A stretch of DNA of 13,693 nt from CAYVMN01 sp964452575 (lineage in GTDB: Bacteria > Desulfobacterota > DSM-4660 > Desulfatiglandales > Desulfatiglandaceae): NCBI GenBank assembly GCA_964452575.1, contig CAYVMN010000130.1, positions 1-13,693 on the forward strand, given 5' to 3'. The position numbers and the translations under genes were made by a program. The notes beneath the pieces were generated by a model. That model was not told where the DNA came from and made no database searches. It saw only the letters and a program-made list of their open reading frames with translations. The stretch's first letter is position 1, and each line of letters begins with the position of its first letter. Positions 1-7,091 of the stretch are shown piece after piece.

Positions 1-1617
1 CTTCTCCACTGCAGGGATAAATTCAGTTGGGACTACTCCCCCCTTCACTTGATTGACGAATTCGTATATCCCGCTCTCAGATGGCTCGATAAACCCTGCG
101 ATCCGTCCATATTGCCCAGCGCCTCCTGTCTGTTTCTTGTGGGTGTAGTCAAAGGATGCCCTCTCGGTTATGGCCTCCCTATATGCCACCTGCGGTGCCC
201 CGGTGCTTACACTGGCATTGAATTCCCTCTTCATCCTCTCAACATAGACCTCCAGGTGCAATTCACCCATCCCGGAGATTATGGTCTCGCCCGATTCCTG
301 ATCCACATAGGACTTGAACGTGGGGTCTTCCCTTGTAAATCTATTGAGGGCCTTGGACACATTCACCTGGGATCTATTATCCTCAGGGGTTATGGTCAGT
401 GAGATGACCGGCTCCGGCACGAACATGGAAGACATGGTGTAGTTCAATCGTCCATCCGTGAATGTATCCCCCGAATAACAATCAACACCGAATAGGGCGA
501 TAATATCTCCTGCATGGGCACGGGTGATATCCTCCATCTTCTCTGCATGCATACGTACGAGCCTTCCCACCTTGATCTTCTTCCTCGTCCGAGTTATGAA
601 CAGGTCGTCCCCTTTCCCAACGGAACCCTGATAGAGCCTGAGATAGGTCAGCTGTCCGTAAGGCGTAACCTCCAGCTTGAAGGCCAGGGCAACAACAGGG
701 AAATCAGGATTGCACTCAACGGGCACCTCCTGGGCGTTCTTATCCAGATCAATGGCCCTGTTCCTCACCTCTGTTGGAGCAGGGAGGTATCTGTTGACAC
801 CATCCAGTAACGGCTGAACACCTATGTTCTTATAGGCCGAGCCTAGAAACACAGGGGTCAGCCGCCTCAAAAGGGTCCCTTTTCTCACCGCCTCGTGGAT
901 CAGAGCTTCAGTGACATTGTCTTCCAGGACCGCCTCCATCAGATCATCGGAAAACATGGAGGCGGCATCCAGGAGTGCCTCTCTTGCCTCTTCGACCCCG
1001 TCCATCATCTTGGGAGGTATCTCGCCGTCCCTGACCTCCTCTCCGCTTGGCCCTTCAAAGTAATAGGCCTTCATGGATACCAGGTCCACCACACCTGCCA
1101 GTTCTCCTTCCAGTCCAATGGGCAGCTGCATAAGGACGGCATTTTGGTCCAGTTTCTGACGTAGCTGCTCGACGACCCTGAAGGGGTCGGCCCCGGAACG
1201 GTCGCACTTGTTGATAAAGGCAATTCGAGGTACTTCGTATCGGTTCATTTGCCTGTCAACGGTTATGGACTGGGATTGAACGCCTCCCACGGCGCAGAGT
1301 ATCAAGATCGCTCCATCCATGACCCTTAAGGTCCGCTCGACCTCTATGGTAAAGTCCACATGGCCGGGGGTGTCAATTATGTTTATCCTGTGCCCCTTCC
1401 ACTCACAGTAAGTGGCTGCTGACGCAATGGTGATCCCCCTCTCCCTTTCAAGCTCCATGGAATCCATTGTTGCCCCTACCCCATCTTTTCCTTTGACCTC
1501 ATGGATGGCAAAGATCCGCTTGGCGTAATAGAGGATCCTTTCCGTCAGCGTGGTCTTACCGGAATCGATATGCGCGCTGATCCCTATGTTTCTTAAGTTT
1601 TGGATCTGATTAATCAT
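1..1617 (-). CDS. fusA: Elongation factor G, mtEFG1/spdEFG1-like, N-terminal 539 residues (cut by window edge)
   Basis: This is a translational GTPase that drives ribosomal translocation (and, in many EF-Gs, ribosome recycling) in the cytoplasm. Read from the complement, ATG at 1617 opens a frame with no stop to base 1. Visible motifs are the P-loop AHIDSGKT (15-22), switch I RGIT (60-63), DTPGH (82-86, with the catalytic-type His) and NKCD (136-139). Domain II follows near 300-390, domain III near 400-475, and the start of domain IV, broken off at ...FIPAVEK. A usual EF-G is about 690-700 residues, so roughly 150 are missing. Stretches such as HEVKGKDGVGATMDSMELER, CAVGGVQSQ and THKKQTGGAGQYG resemble mitochondrial EFG1 and its spirochaete/planctomycete/deltaproteobacterial relatives more than E. 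coli FusA. I therefore infer it may be a second EF-G rather than the str-operon copy; no rpsL/rpsG/tuf is adjacent. AGAGG lies about 9 bases upstream of the ATG. Confidence 0.95.
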   Translation of the reverse strand, partial: MINQIQNLRNIGISAHIDSGKTTLTERILYYAKRIFAIHEVKGKDGVGATMDSMELERERGITIASAATYCEWKGHRINIIDTPGHVDFTIEVERTLRVMDGAILILCAVGGVQSQSITVDRQMNRYEVPRIAFINKCDRSGADPFRVVEQLRQKLDQNAVLMQLPIGLEGELAGVVDLVSMKAYYFEGPSGEEVRDGEIPPKMMDGVEEAREALLDAASMFSDDLMEAVLEDNVTEALIHEAVRKGTLLRRLTPVFLGSAYKNIGVQPLLDGVNRYLPAPTEVRNRAIDLDKNAQEVPVECNPDFPVVALAFKLEVTPYGQLTYLRLYQGSVGKGDDLFITRTRKKIKVGRLVRMHAEKMEDITRAHAGDIIALFGVDCYSGDTFTDGRLNYTMSSMFVPEPVISLTITPEDNRSQVNVSKALNRFTREDPTFKSYVDQESGETIISGMGELHLEVYVERMKREFNASVSTGAPQVAYREAITERASFDYTHKKQTGGAGQYGRIAGFIEPSESGIYEFVNQVKGGVVPTEFIPAVEK

Positions 1618-1680
1618 CTAAGAACCTCTGTCCATCTTTCAGTTAGCGGTCCAATCATACAGCTGTGTGATCAGAAAATC

Positions 1681-1711
1681 AAAAAAGGAGGGTTTGCCAG
1701 GCAAACCCTCC
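1681..1711 (-). terminator. Hairpin plus T-run in the EF-G leader (attenuator or terminator)
   Basis: GGAGGGTTTGCC (1687-1698) and GGCAAACCCTCC (1700-1711) form a perfect 12-bp inverted repeat. On the minus strand it is followed at once by six T (1686-1681), the classic intrinsic terminator layout. No gene lies on the minus strand just upstream, and the hairpin sits between the predicted EF-G promoter and its ATG. It could therefore be an attenuator, the end of a small leader RNA, or a stop for antisense transcription coming from the right. Confidence 0.7.
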
Positions 1712-1764
1712 CCTTGACCTACAATGTCGCCCTAAGACCTAGAAGGGATATGAATTCTTATTTA

Positions 1765-1793
1765 TTTTTAGCACGTCACATTTCCTAAGTCAA
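1765..1793 (-). promoter_or_regulatory. fusA: Predicted sigma70-type promoter for EF-G
   Basis: On the minus strand, TTGACT (1793-1788), a 17-bp spacer and TAAAAA (1770-1765) match the -35/-10 consensus at 5/6 and 4/6. The implied start is near 1757, giving a leader of about 140 nt that contains the hairpin at 1687-1711. Prediction by eye only. Confidence 0.5.
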
Positions 1794-1819
1794 ATCTTTT
1801 CGTATCCCCAAAAAGCAGC

Positions 1820-1848
1820 TTGAAATACTTTTCATCTGCCTTTAGCAT
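1820..1848 (+). promoter_or_regulatory. Predicted promoter for the aldolase/GlcDF operon
   Basis: TTGAAA (1820-1825), a 17-bp spacer and TAGCAT (1843-1848) match the -35/-10 consensus at 5/6 and 4/6. The implied start near 1855 leaves a short 5' leader before the TTG start at 1891. It is divergent from, and about 30 bp away from, the EF-G promoter. Confidence 0.45.
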
Positions 1849-1890
1849 GAGGCCTCATTCATATAGTCCGTCTTAAGAGGAAAGGTCACC

Positions 1891-2535
1891 TTGGTCAAAA
1901 AGAAGGACATCGGACGTTATGTTGCTCCATCAAAAGAGGAGTTTTGCAGGTTCTGTCACCTCCTATACGAGAGGCATCTGGTTACCGGCGTGGGCGGAAA
2001 CGTCTCCGCTCGAAGCGGAGAAAATGTCTTCCTCACGCCCTCCGGGGTTTCTCTCCGAGATGTAGATAAGGATTCTATGGTAACAGTCAACCTGAAAGGA
2101 AAGGTGCTGGAGGGAGAAATTCCCACAAAGGACGCTTCCATGCACCTGGCCCTCCTAGGCCAAAGACCTGAAATTAACGTTATTTGCCATGTGCACGGGG
2201 CACACATCGTTGCCGCATCAGTCATGCTGACACCCGGCCCTGATACCCTTCCGCCCCTGACACCCGGATTTGCCCACTATGCCTATCCTCTCCCAATGGT
2301 CCCATTTATGGCGCCCGGCACAAAGACCCTTACAGAAACCGTCCTCAAGGTCTTATCCCACAAGGAGCATCGCGCCATCCTGTTGCAGAATCATGGACTT
2401 GTTACCCTGGGGAAAGATTTCAGGGAAGCAGTCAACATTGCTGAAGAGATCGATGAAGCAGCCCGCATCTTTGTCCTCACAGGAGGAAAGGCAAAAACTA
2501 TTCCTCAGCTTCTTTTGCCTGGACAGGGAGGGTAA
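1891..2535 (+). CDS. Class II aldolase/adducin (AraD/FucA) family protein
   Basis: The 214-residue length is typical for the zinc-dependent class II aldolase / sugar-phosphate epimerase fold. Visible landmarks are GGNVSAR (35-41), TPSG (49-52), the metal-binding HVH (His100, His102) and the third ligand in QNHG (His168). The position of the catalytic Glu of L-fuculose-1-phosphate aldolase (the 'SSE' motif) is taken by Asp81 in TKDASMH. The acid is kept but shortened, so the reaction may differ (aldolase, decarboxylase or epimerase). The start is TTG at 1891, the first codon after GAGGAAAGG at 1877-1885; no ATG fits better. It is the first gene of a co-oriented set leading through a DRE-TIM enzyme to GlcD/GlcF-like proteins, which suggests a role in 2-oxo/2-hydroxy acid metabolism. 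The substrate cannot be told from sequence. Confidence 0.9.
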   Translation: MVKKKDIGRYVAPSKEEFCRFCHLLYERHLVTGVGGNVSARSGENVFLTPSGVSLRDVDKDSMVTVNLKGKVLEGEIPTKDASMHLALLGQRPEINVICHVHGAHIVAASVMLTPGPDTLPPLTPGFAHYAYPLPMVPFMAPGTKTLTETVLKVLSHKEHRAILLQNHGLVTLGKDFREAVNIAEEIDEAARIFVLTGGKAKTIPQLLLPGQGG

Positions 2536-2672
2536 CCTTGGACTATGATGCTTTTCCCGGAGGTCCAACGGAGGATCCGTCTTGCCGTGGTTTTCTCCTT
2601 GCCAGTATCGATTTTTCTCAATCTTTTATTGAGGCTACTTAGGCAATAAAACTAGAATGGGAGGAAGATGAT

Positions 2673-3899
2673 TTGAAAGCTACACCGTGGAAAACAGAGA
2701 ACTGGTTTGTCAGCCCTTGGAATTACTTTGATGAAGTACGAAAGGGTTTTAACCCACCTGAGAGGGTGAAGATCCATGACGTAACGCTGAGAGACGGGGA
2801 GCAGCAGGCCGGCGTCATATTTACCAAAGACGACAAGATACGAATTGCAGAAAAGCTCTCAGAGGTGGGTATACATCGCATTGAGGCGGGGATGCCGGCA
2901 GTATCGCCCCGTGACGAGGCTGCAATCAGAGAGATTGTCAAGCGCGAGCTTGACGCCGAAATCTTCTGTTTCTGCCGCTGTATGGTAGAGGATGTCCAGC
3001 TGGCCTCAGACTGCGGGGTCCACGGCATCGTCATCGAGATACCATCAAGTGCACACCTTATTGAGCAAGGATACCGGTGGCCCTTGGAAAAGGCCTTGGA
3101 CCTTTCGATCAGGGCCACCTCCTTTGCAAAGGAAAAAGGGTTATATACGGTCTTTTTTACTATCGATGCGACCCGCTCGGACATGGATTGGCTGCTCAAT
3201 CTCGTAGAAAAGGTCGCTACCGAAGGTCATATGGATGCATTCACCCTTGTTGATACATTTGGGGTGCTATCTCCGCAGGCCGCAACCTATTTTGCAAATA
3301 GAGTTAGGGAGAGAATAACAAAGCCGGTTGAGGTTCATTTTCATTCTGACTTTGGCCTGGGAGTGGCCAATACCATTAATGCGGTACTGGCTGGTGCCGA
3401 GGTCATCCACTCGACAGTCCTCGGCATCGGGGAACGCTGTGGGAATACCCCTATGGAGGAGACCGTTCTCGCCCTTTTGACCCTGTACGGTATCGATGTG
3501 GGAATCGAATACAGCAAGATTAACGCGCTGTCCCAACTTGTCAGAGGGCTTTCCAGGACACAGGTGCCCTCTTGCCGGCCTTTTGTCGGGGACGGGGCCT
3601 TTACCATAGAATCCGGGATTGTGACCGGGTGGTTCCGAAATGTCTATGACCAACACCCCACAACATTATACCCTGTGCATCCCAGGTTCGTGGGTCGTGA
3701 CAGGCCTAAGATCGTCCTGGGGAAAAAGAGTGGCCTTGACAACGTGTGGATCTGGGCCGAGAGGCTGGGTATCCAGCTCTCAGAAGACCAGGCATATGAA
3801 ATCCTGAGAGAGGTGAAACTCAGATCCCATGACCTGAAACGGGTCCTTAATGAGGATGAATTTAAGGAGATCGCGGAGAAGGCCAAGGCCGAAATCTGA
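2673..3899 (+). CDS. DRE-TIM metallolyase (isopropylmalate/homocitrate/citramalate synthase-like)
   Basis: This 408-residue cytosolic enzyme belongs to the HMGL-like / LeuA family, which makes or breaks the bond between an acyl-CoA-derived acetyl group and a 2-oxo acid. The TIM-barrel signature HDVTLRDGEQ (35-44) carries the metal Asp36 and the Arg40-Asp41 pair. HFHSD (222-226) supplies the HxH metal ligands, and GIGERCGNTP (251-260) is the second family signature. The C-terminal part has FVGDGAF...ESGIV (304-317) and GKKSG, as in homocitrate synthases, but the His normally following ESGI is Val317. The allosteric leucine-binding domain of LeuA is absent, arguing against feedback-controlled leucine synthesis. 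The start is TTG at 2673, 8 bases after GGGAGG; the nearby ATG at 2668 runs into a stop after two codons. Possible identities are citramalate, homocitrate or Re-citrate synthase, or a lyase. Confidence 0.85.
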   Translation: MKATPWKTENWFVSPWNYFDEVRKGFNPPERVKIHDVTLRDGEQQAGVIFTKDDKIRIAEKLSEVGIHRIEAGMPAVSPRDEAAIREIVKRELDAEIFCFCRCMVEDVQLASDCGVHGIVIEIPSSAHLIEQGYRWPLEKALDLSIRATSFAKEKGLYTVFFTIDATRSDMDWLLNLVEKVATEGHMDAFTLVDTFGVLSPQAATYFANRVRERITKPVEVHFHSDFGLGVANTINAVLAGAEVIHSTVLGIGERCGNTPMEETVLALLTLYGIDVGIEYSKINALSQLVRGLSRTQVPSCRPFVGDGAFTIESGIVTGWFRNVYDQHPTTLYPVHPRFVGRDRPKIVLGKKSGLDNVWIWAERLGIQLSEDQAYEILREVKLRSHDLKRVLNEDEFKEIAEKAKAEI

Positions 3900-3977
3900 G
3901 CTATGGCCTTCAACGGGTTTGTGCACCTCTGGGAATCGCCGGAAAAGGGGCCTCGGTGAATAAGATGGAGCAAAAAT

Positions 3978-5357
3978 ATGGAATCAAGGGTTAAGGAACG
4001 CCTCAAAGAAATTGTCGGTCCGGAAAATTATACCGACAGTCTGATCGATCTTATCGCCTATTCAAAAGATGCTTCGGAACATAAACATCGCCCTGAAGCG
4101 GCCGTCTGGCCCATAAATGCAGCCCAGGTTTCAGAGATAATGAGGCTTGCCAATGAAGTGCGATTCCCGGTGGTACCCAGAGGCGCTGGGACTTCCCTGG
4201 CAGGCCTGGCCGTCCCTGTAAAGGGGGGAGTAATCCTCGACCTGGGGCGCATGGACAAGATCCTCGAAATCAATGTCGAAGACCGGTTGGCAGTGGTCCA
4301 GCCCGGAGTAATTTACGCAGACCTTGAGCGGGCCCTGGCCCCGCACGGCTTTTTTTTCCCACCGGATCCTGCCAGCGGTGCGGTCTGTACCCTGGGCGGG
4401 AATGTGGCTACGAACGCCGGCGGCATTAAAGGTGCCAAATACGGCACAACAAAGGATTATGTCCTGGCCGTAGAGGTCGTTTTGCCCGACGGCAGGGTCC
4501 TGCATACGGGCTCCCGGTGCATGAAGACATCCTCTGGATACGATTTGGCCAGGCTCTTTGTGGGCTCCGAGGGAACCCTGGGGGTAATCACTGAGATCAG
4601 CCTAAAGGTCAATCCCAAGCCGCCGCTCGTCTCGACTTCCATGGCCACTTTTGAGGACCTGGAAGACGCAGGTAAGGCCATCAGCGAAATCATGTATTCC
4701 GGGATCCTGCCCAGTGCCTTGGAGATCGTCGATCAACAGACCCTGATGGCTATTAATCAGAATACCGACCTGGATCTGCCAGAGGTGGAAGCGCTTCTTG
4801 TTGCCGAAACCGACGGCTATACGCGTGAAGAGACCGAATTTCAAATGGACAAGATCATCCATATTTTTAAGAAGAACAACGCCACCACTGTCCGTCGCGC
4901 TGACGATCAGGCGAAGGCTGCGGCCCTGTGGGCAGCGCGCAAATCAGCATACGGAGTAGTGGCCAGGATCGAAAACACCCTCTTCGTAGAAGACCTGGCT
5001 GTTCCCATGTCCAAGGTGCCCGTTGCATTAAAGGCCATATCCGACCTCTCAAAGAGGTACGATTTGAAGATTCCAACCGTCGGCCATGCCGGTGACGGGA
5101 ACCTCCATCCGGTCATCAGCTTTGATGGGACAGATCCGGATCAGGTGAGGCGCGTAGAAAAGGCTGTGGAAGAGCTCTTTGAAAATGTCATTCAATTGGG
5201 TGGAACCCTCACCGGGGAACATGGAATCGGCCTGGCAAAGGCGCCGCTCATGGGATTGGAACACGACGAAGTAAGTATGGATGTAATGCGTTCTATCAAG
5301 CGCCTTCTTGATCCCAACAACATCTTGAACCCAGGAAAAATGGGACTAGAGGAATAG
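3978..5357 (+). CDS. glcD: FAD-linked 2-hydroxyacid dehydrogenase, GlcD family
   Basis: This 459-residue flavoprotein is of the VAO/PCMH type, related to glycolate oxidase subunit GlcD and D-lactate/D-2-hydroxyglutarate dehydrogenases. The FAD-binding half (about 38-215) shows VPRGAGTSLAG, PPDPAS, GGNVATNAGG, YGTTKDYVL and GSEGTLG. The FAD-oxidase C-terminal half has GHAGDGNLHP and GTLTGEHGIG near the end, the usual substrate/metal His region. No signal peptide or membrane segment is seen. GGAG at 3967-3970 lies 7 bases before the ATG. The stop is directly abutted by the ATG of the Fe-S partner gene, so the two are translationally linked. Electrons are expected to pass from FAD to that partner; the true substrate (glycolate, lactate, 2-hydroxyglutarate or another) is not decidable here. 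No GlcE-like gene follows. Confidence 0.93.
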   Translation: MESRVKERLKEIVGPENYTDSLIDLIAYSKDASEHKHRPEAAVWPINAAQVSEIMRLANEVRFPVVPRGAGTSLAGLAVPVKGGVILDLGRMDKILEINVEDRLAVVQPGVIYADLERALAPHGFFFPPDPASGAVCTLGGNVATNAGGIKGAKYGTTKDYVLAVEVVLPDGRVLHTGSRCMKTSSGYDLARLFVGSEGTLGVITEISLKVNPKPPLVSTSMATFEDLEDAGKAISEIMYSGILPSALEIVDQQTLMAINQNTDLDLPEVEALLVAETDGYTREETEFQMDKIIHIFKKNNATTVRRADDQAKAAALWAARKSAYGVVARIENTLFVEDLAVPMSKVPVALKAISDLSKRYDLKIPTVGHAGDGNLHPVISFDGTDPDQVRRVEKAVEELFENVIQLGGTLTGEHGIGLAKAPLMGLEHDEVSMDVMRSIKRLLDPNNILNPGKMGLEE

Positions 5358-6461
5358 ATGGAATCCAAATTCGGTTTTGCAGAGAAATTTCGTGATCAAA
5401 TTTTGAGGTGCTCCAGTTGTGGATTCTGCGGCGCGATATGCCCTCTGTTTGGACTGACGAAACGGCCGGCCTTGAATGCCCGCGGCAAGATGCTAGTGCT
5501 CGAAGAGGTCATGGACGGGGCCGCAGATCTGAACGATGAACTCATCGAAACCCTTTTTCAATGCACTACCTGCGGCGGTTGTGCCGAACAATGCCCCTCT
5601 GGGGTAAACGTTCCGGAAATCATCAAACAGGCCAGAAAGGATATGGTGTTTGCAGGTTCATGCCACCCCATGTTTCAAGGGATGCATCAAGTCCTTCAGC
5701 AGCACACCAACATCTATGCTGAAGATGAGCCCGAGGATTTCGAGCGGGAGCGAAACCGGCCGGCAGACTATGTCTACTTTATCGGGTGCGTGGGCGCCTA
5801 CCGAGAGAATGAGGCCACAGAGGCCACCTTAAGCCTCCTGGATCATCTGGGAGTGGACTATACCCTGATCGACGAGGTGTGTTGCAGCGGGGTACTGGAG
5901 GATGTGGGGTATCAGATCAACGAGGATCTGGCCCGGAAGAACATCGATCTCATCCTGGCCACGGGCGCCAAGACCGTCATCACAGGATGTCCATATTGTT
6001 CTAGGACCTTCAACAACAAGACACAGTATGACAGGCTAAAAAAAGAGGAGGTCAAGGTCATCCATATCAGTCAATTTCTCAAGGATGTCGACCCTGGCGT
6101 CCGGACGGACAAGCGGGTCACCTATCACGATCCATGCGATCTTGGGAGGCACTGCGGCATCTATGAGGAACCTCGAGAGATCATACGGAAGATCGCTCCG
6201 GATTTCGTTGAAATGCGCCATAACCGTGCCAATGCCCTGTGCTGTGGCGCCGGTGGGGGTGTGAGGGGCGCATACGCAAAAAACTCAATTGCCATGGCCC
6301 GCAGACGACTGGAAGAGGTCGAAGAGGTCGGGGCAGATGTCCTTCTTACGGAATGCAACTCCTGCGTGCATAACCTCGATAATGCCCGGCTGAGGAGACA
6401 GAAATTCGAGATCTATACCACGCCCCAGTTTATTAATGAATTGATCCAAAAGGCGCATTGA
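5358..6461 (+). CDS. GlcF/HdrD-like iron-sulfur protein with two CCG domains
   Basis: This 367-residue electron-transfer subunit is expected to accept electrons from the adjacent GlcD-like flavoprotein. The N-terminal ferredoxin-like part has two four-cysteine clusters, C18-C21-C24-C28P and C69-C72-C75-C79P, each of [4Fe-4S] type. Two cysteine-rich CCG domains follow. The first has GC144, CC175-176 and C211/C214; the second has C260, C266, CC295-296 and C333/C336, the pattern that binds a non-cubane cluster or a catalytic cluster in HdrB/GlcF/LldE relatives. No transmembrane helix is present, so reoxidation would use a separate carrier or a membrane partner not in the window. The ATG immediately follows the stop of glcD. 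It is the last gene of the 1891-6461 unit; no convincing terminator follows. Confidence 0.92.
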   Translation: MESKFGFAEKFRDQILRCSSCGFCGAICPLFGLTKRPALNARGKMLVLEEVMDGAADLNDELIETLFQCTTCGGCAEQCPSGVNVPEIIKQARKDMVFAGSCHPMFQGMHQVLQQHTNIYAEDEPEDFERERNRPADYVYFIGCVGAYRENEATEATLSLLDHLGVDYTLIDEVCCSGVLEDVGYQINEDLARKNIDLILATGAKTVITGCPYCSRTFNNKTQYDRLKKEEVKVIHISQFLKDVDPGVRTDKRVTYHDPCDLGRHCGIYEEPREIIRKIAPDFVEMRHNRANALCCGAGGGVRGAYAKNSIAMARRRLEEVEEVGADVLLTECNSCVHNLDNARLRRQKFEIYTTPQFINELIQKAH

Positions 6462-6506
6462 AGACGAAGGTCCTGAATCCATATCCAGTTTAGAACTCAG
6501 TCGGCT

Positions 6507-6534
6507 TTGACAAAACCAGGATCTTTGCTATAGA
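6507..6534 (+). promoter_or_regulatory. Predicted promoter for the receiver/Sm-like gene pair
   Basis: A perfect -35 TTGACA (6507-6512), a 16-bp spacer and TATAGA (6529-6534) precede the receiver gene, with an implied start around 6541. This suggests the pair is transcribed separately from the GlcDF operon. Confidence 0.5.
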
Positions 6535-6581
6535 TTGACACGAGGCATCTTTGACTGAAAAGAAGGGAGGTAAATGGAGCA

Positions 6582-7091
6582 ATGACTCATGATAGCCATT
6601 TGAAAGACAAGGTCATTTTGGTCGTGGATGACGAACCCGACGTCCTTGAAACCGTTGAGGAAGAACTGGACATGTGCCTCATCCACAAGGCAACCGATTA
6701 CGATACGGCCCTTCAATATCTCCTGAGCTATACATATGACATCGTGATCCTGGATATCATGGGGGTGAACGGTTTTGAGTTGCTCAAGAGTGCAGTATCA
6801 AGGGGATTTCCAACAGTCATGCTTACGGCCCATGCACTCTCCCCCGACTCATTGAAGAAGGCAATCAATTTGGGTGCAGTCTCTTTTCTTCCAAAGGAGA
6901 AGATATCGGAACTGGCACCATTTCTTGAAGACGTTGTCCTGGGTGACGGCAAGCCTGTCTGGAAAAAGCTATTTGACAAGCTTGGGGGGTATTTTGAAAA
7001 ACGATTCGGCCCGGACTGGAAGGAAAAGGACAAATTCTTCCAGGAATTTGAGGAGCAGCTAAAAAAGGAACTCGGTGATCAGGAGCCATAA
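6582..7091 (+). CDS. Response-regulator receiver protein with novel C-terminal tail
   Basis: This 169-residue protein has a CheY-like receiver domain over about residues 9-118. The acidic pair Asp16-Asp17 sits in VVDDEPD, the phospho-acceptor is Asp58 in VILDIM, the switch Thr is Thr82 in LTAHA and the conserved Lys is Lys105 in LPKEK, so the phosphorylation site is intact. The last ~50 residues (WKKLFDKLGGYFEKRFGPDW onward) are rich in Lys, Glu, Phe and Trp and do not look like a known DNA-binding or enzymatic output domain; they may form an amphipathic protein- or RNA-contacting helix. No histidine kinase is nearby, so it is an orphan regulator. AGGGAGG ends 11 bases before the ATG at 6582; the in-between ATG at 6574 opens only a three-codon frame. 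The stop overlaps the next gene by one base (TAATG). Confidence 0.9.
   Translation: MTHDSHLKDKVILVVDDEPDVLETVEEELDMCLIHKATDYDTALQYLLSYTYDIVILDIMGVNGFELLKSAVSRGFPTVMLTAHALSPDSLKKAINLGAVSFLPKEKISELAPFLEDVVLGDGKPVWKKLFDKLGGYFEKRFGPDWKEKDKFFQEFEEQLKKELGDQEP

Noticed and set aside
49..1164. Plus-strand frames of 89-117 codons across 49-402, 514-810 and 895-1164
   Set aside because: They are antisense to a continuous, motif-complete EF-G frame on the minus strand and resemble no family.
1600..1788. 62-codon plus-strand frame in the divergent region
   Set aside because: It runs across the EF-G start, hairpin and promoter, has no ribosome-binding site, and its product looks random.
2617..2633. CTCAAT/ATTGAG hairpin between the aldolase and DRE-TIM genes
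   Set aside because: Six AT-rich pairs with no downstream T-run; too weak to be a terminator or to split the operon.
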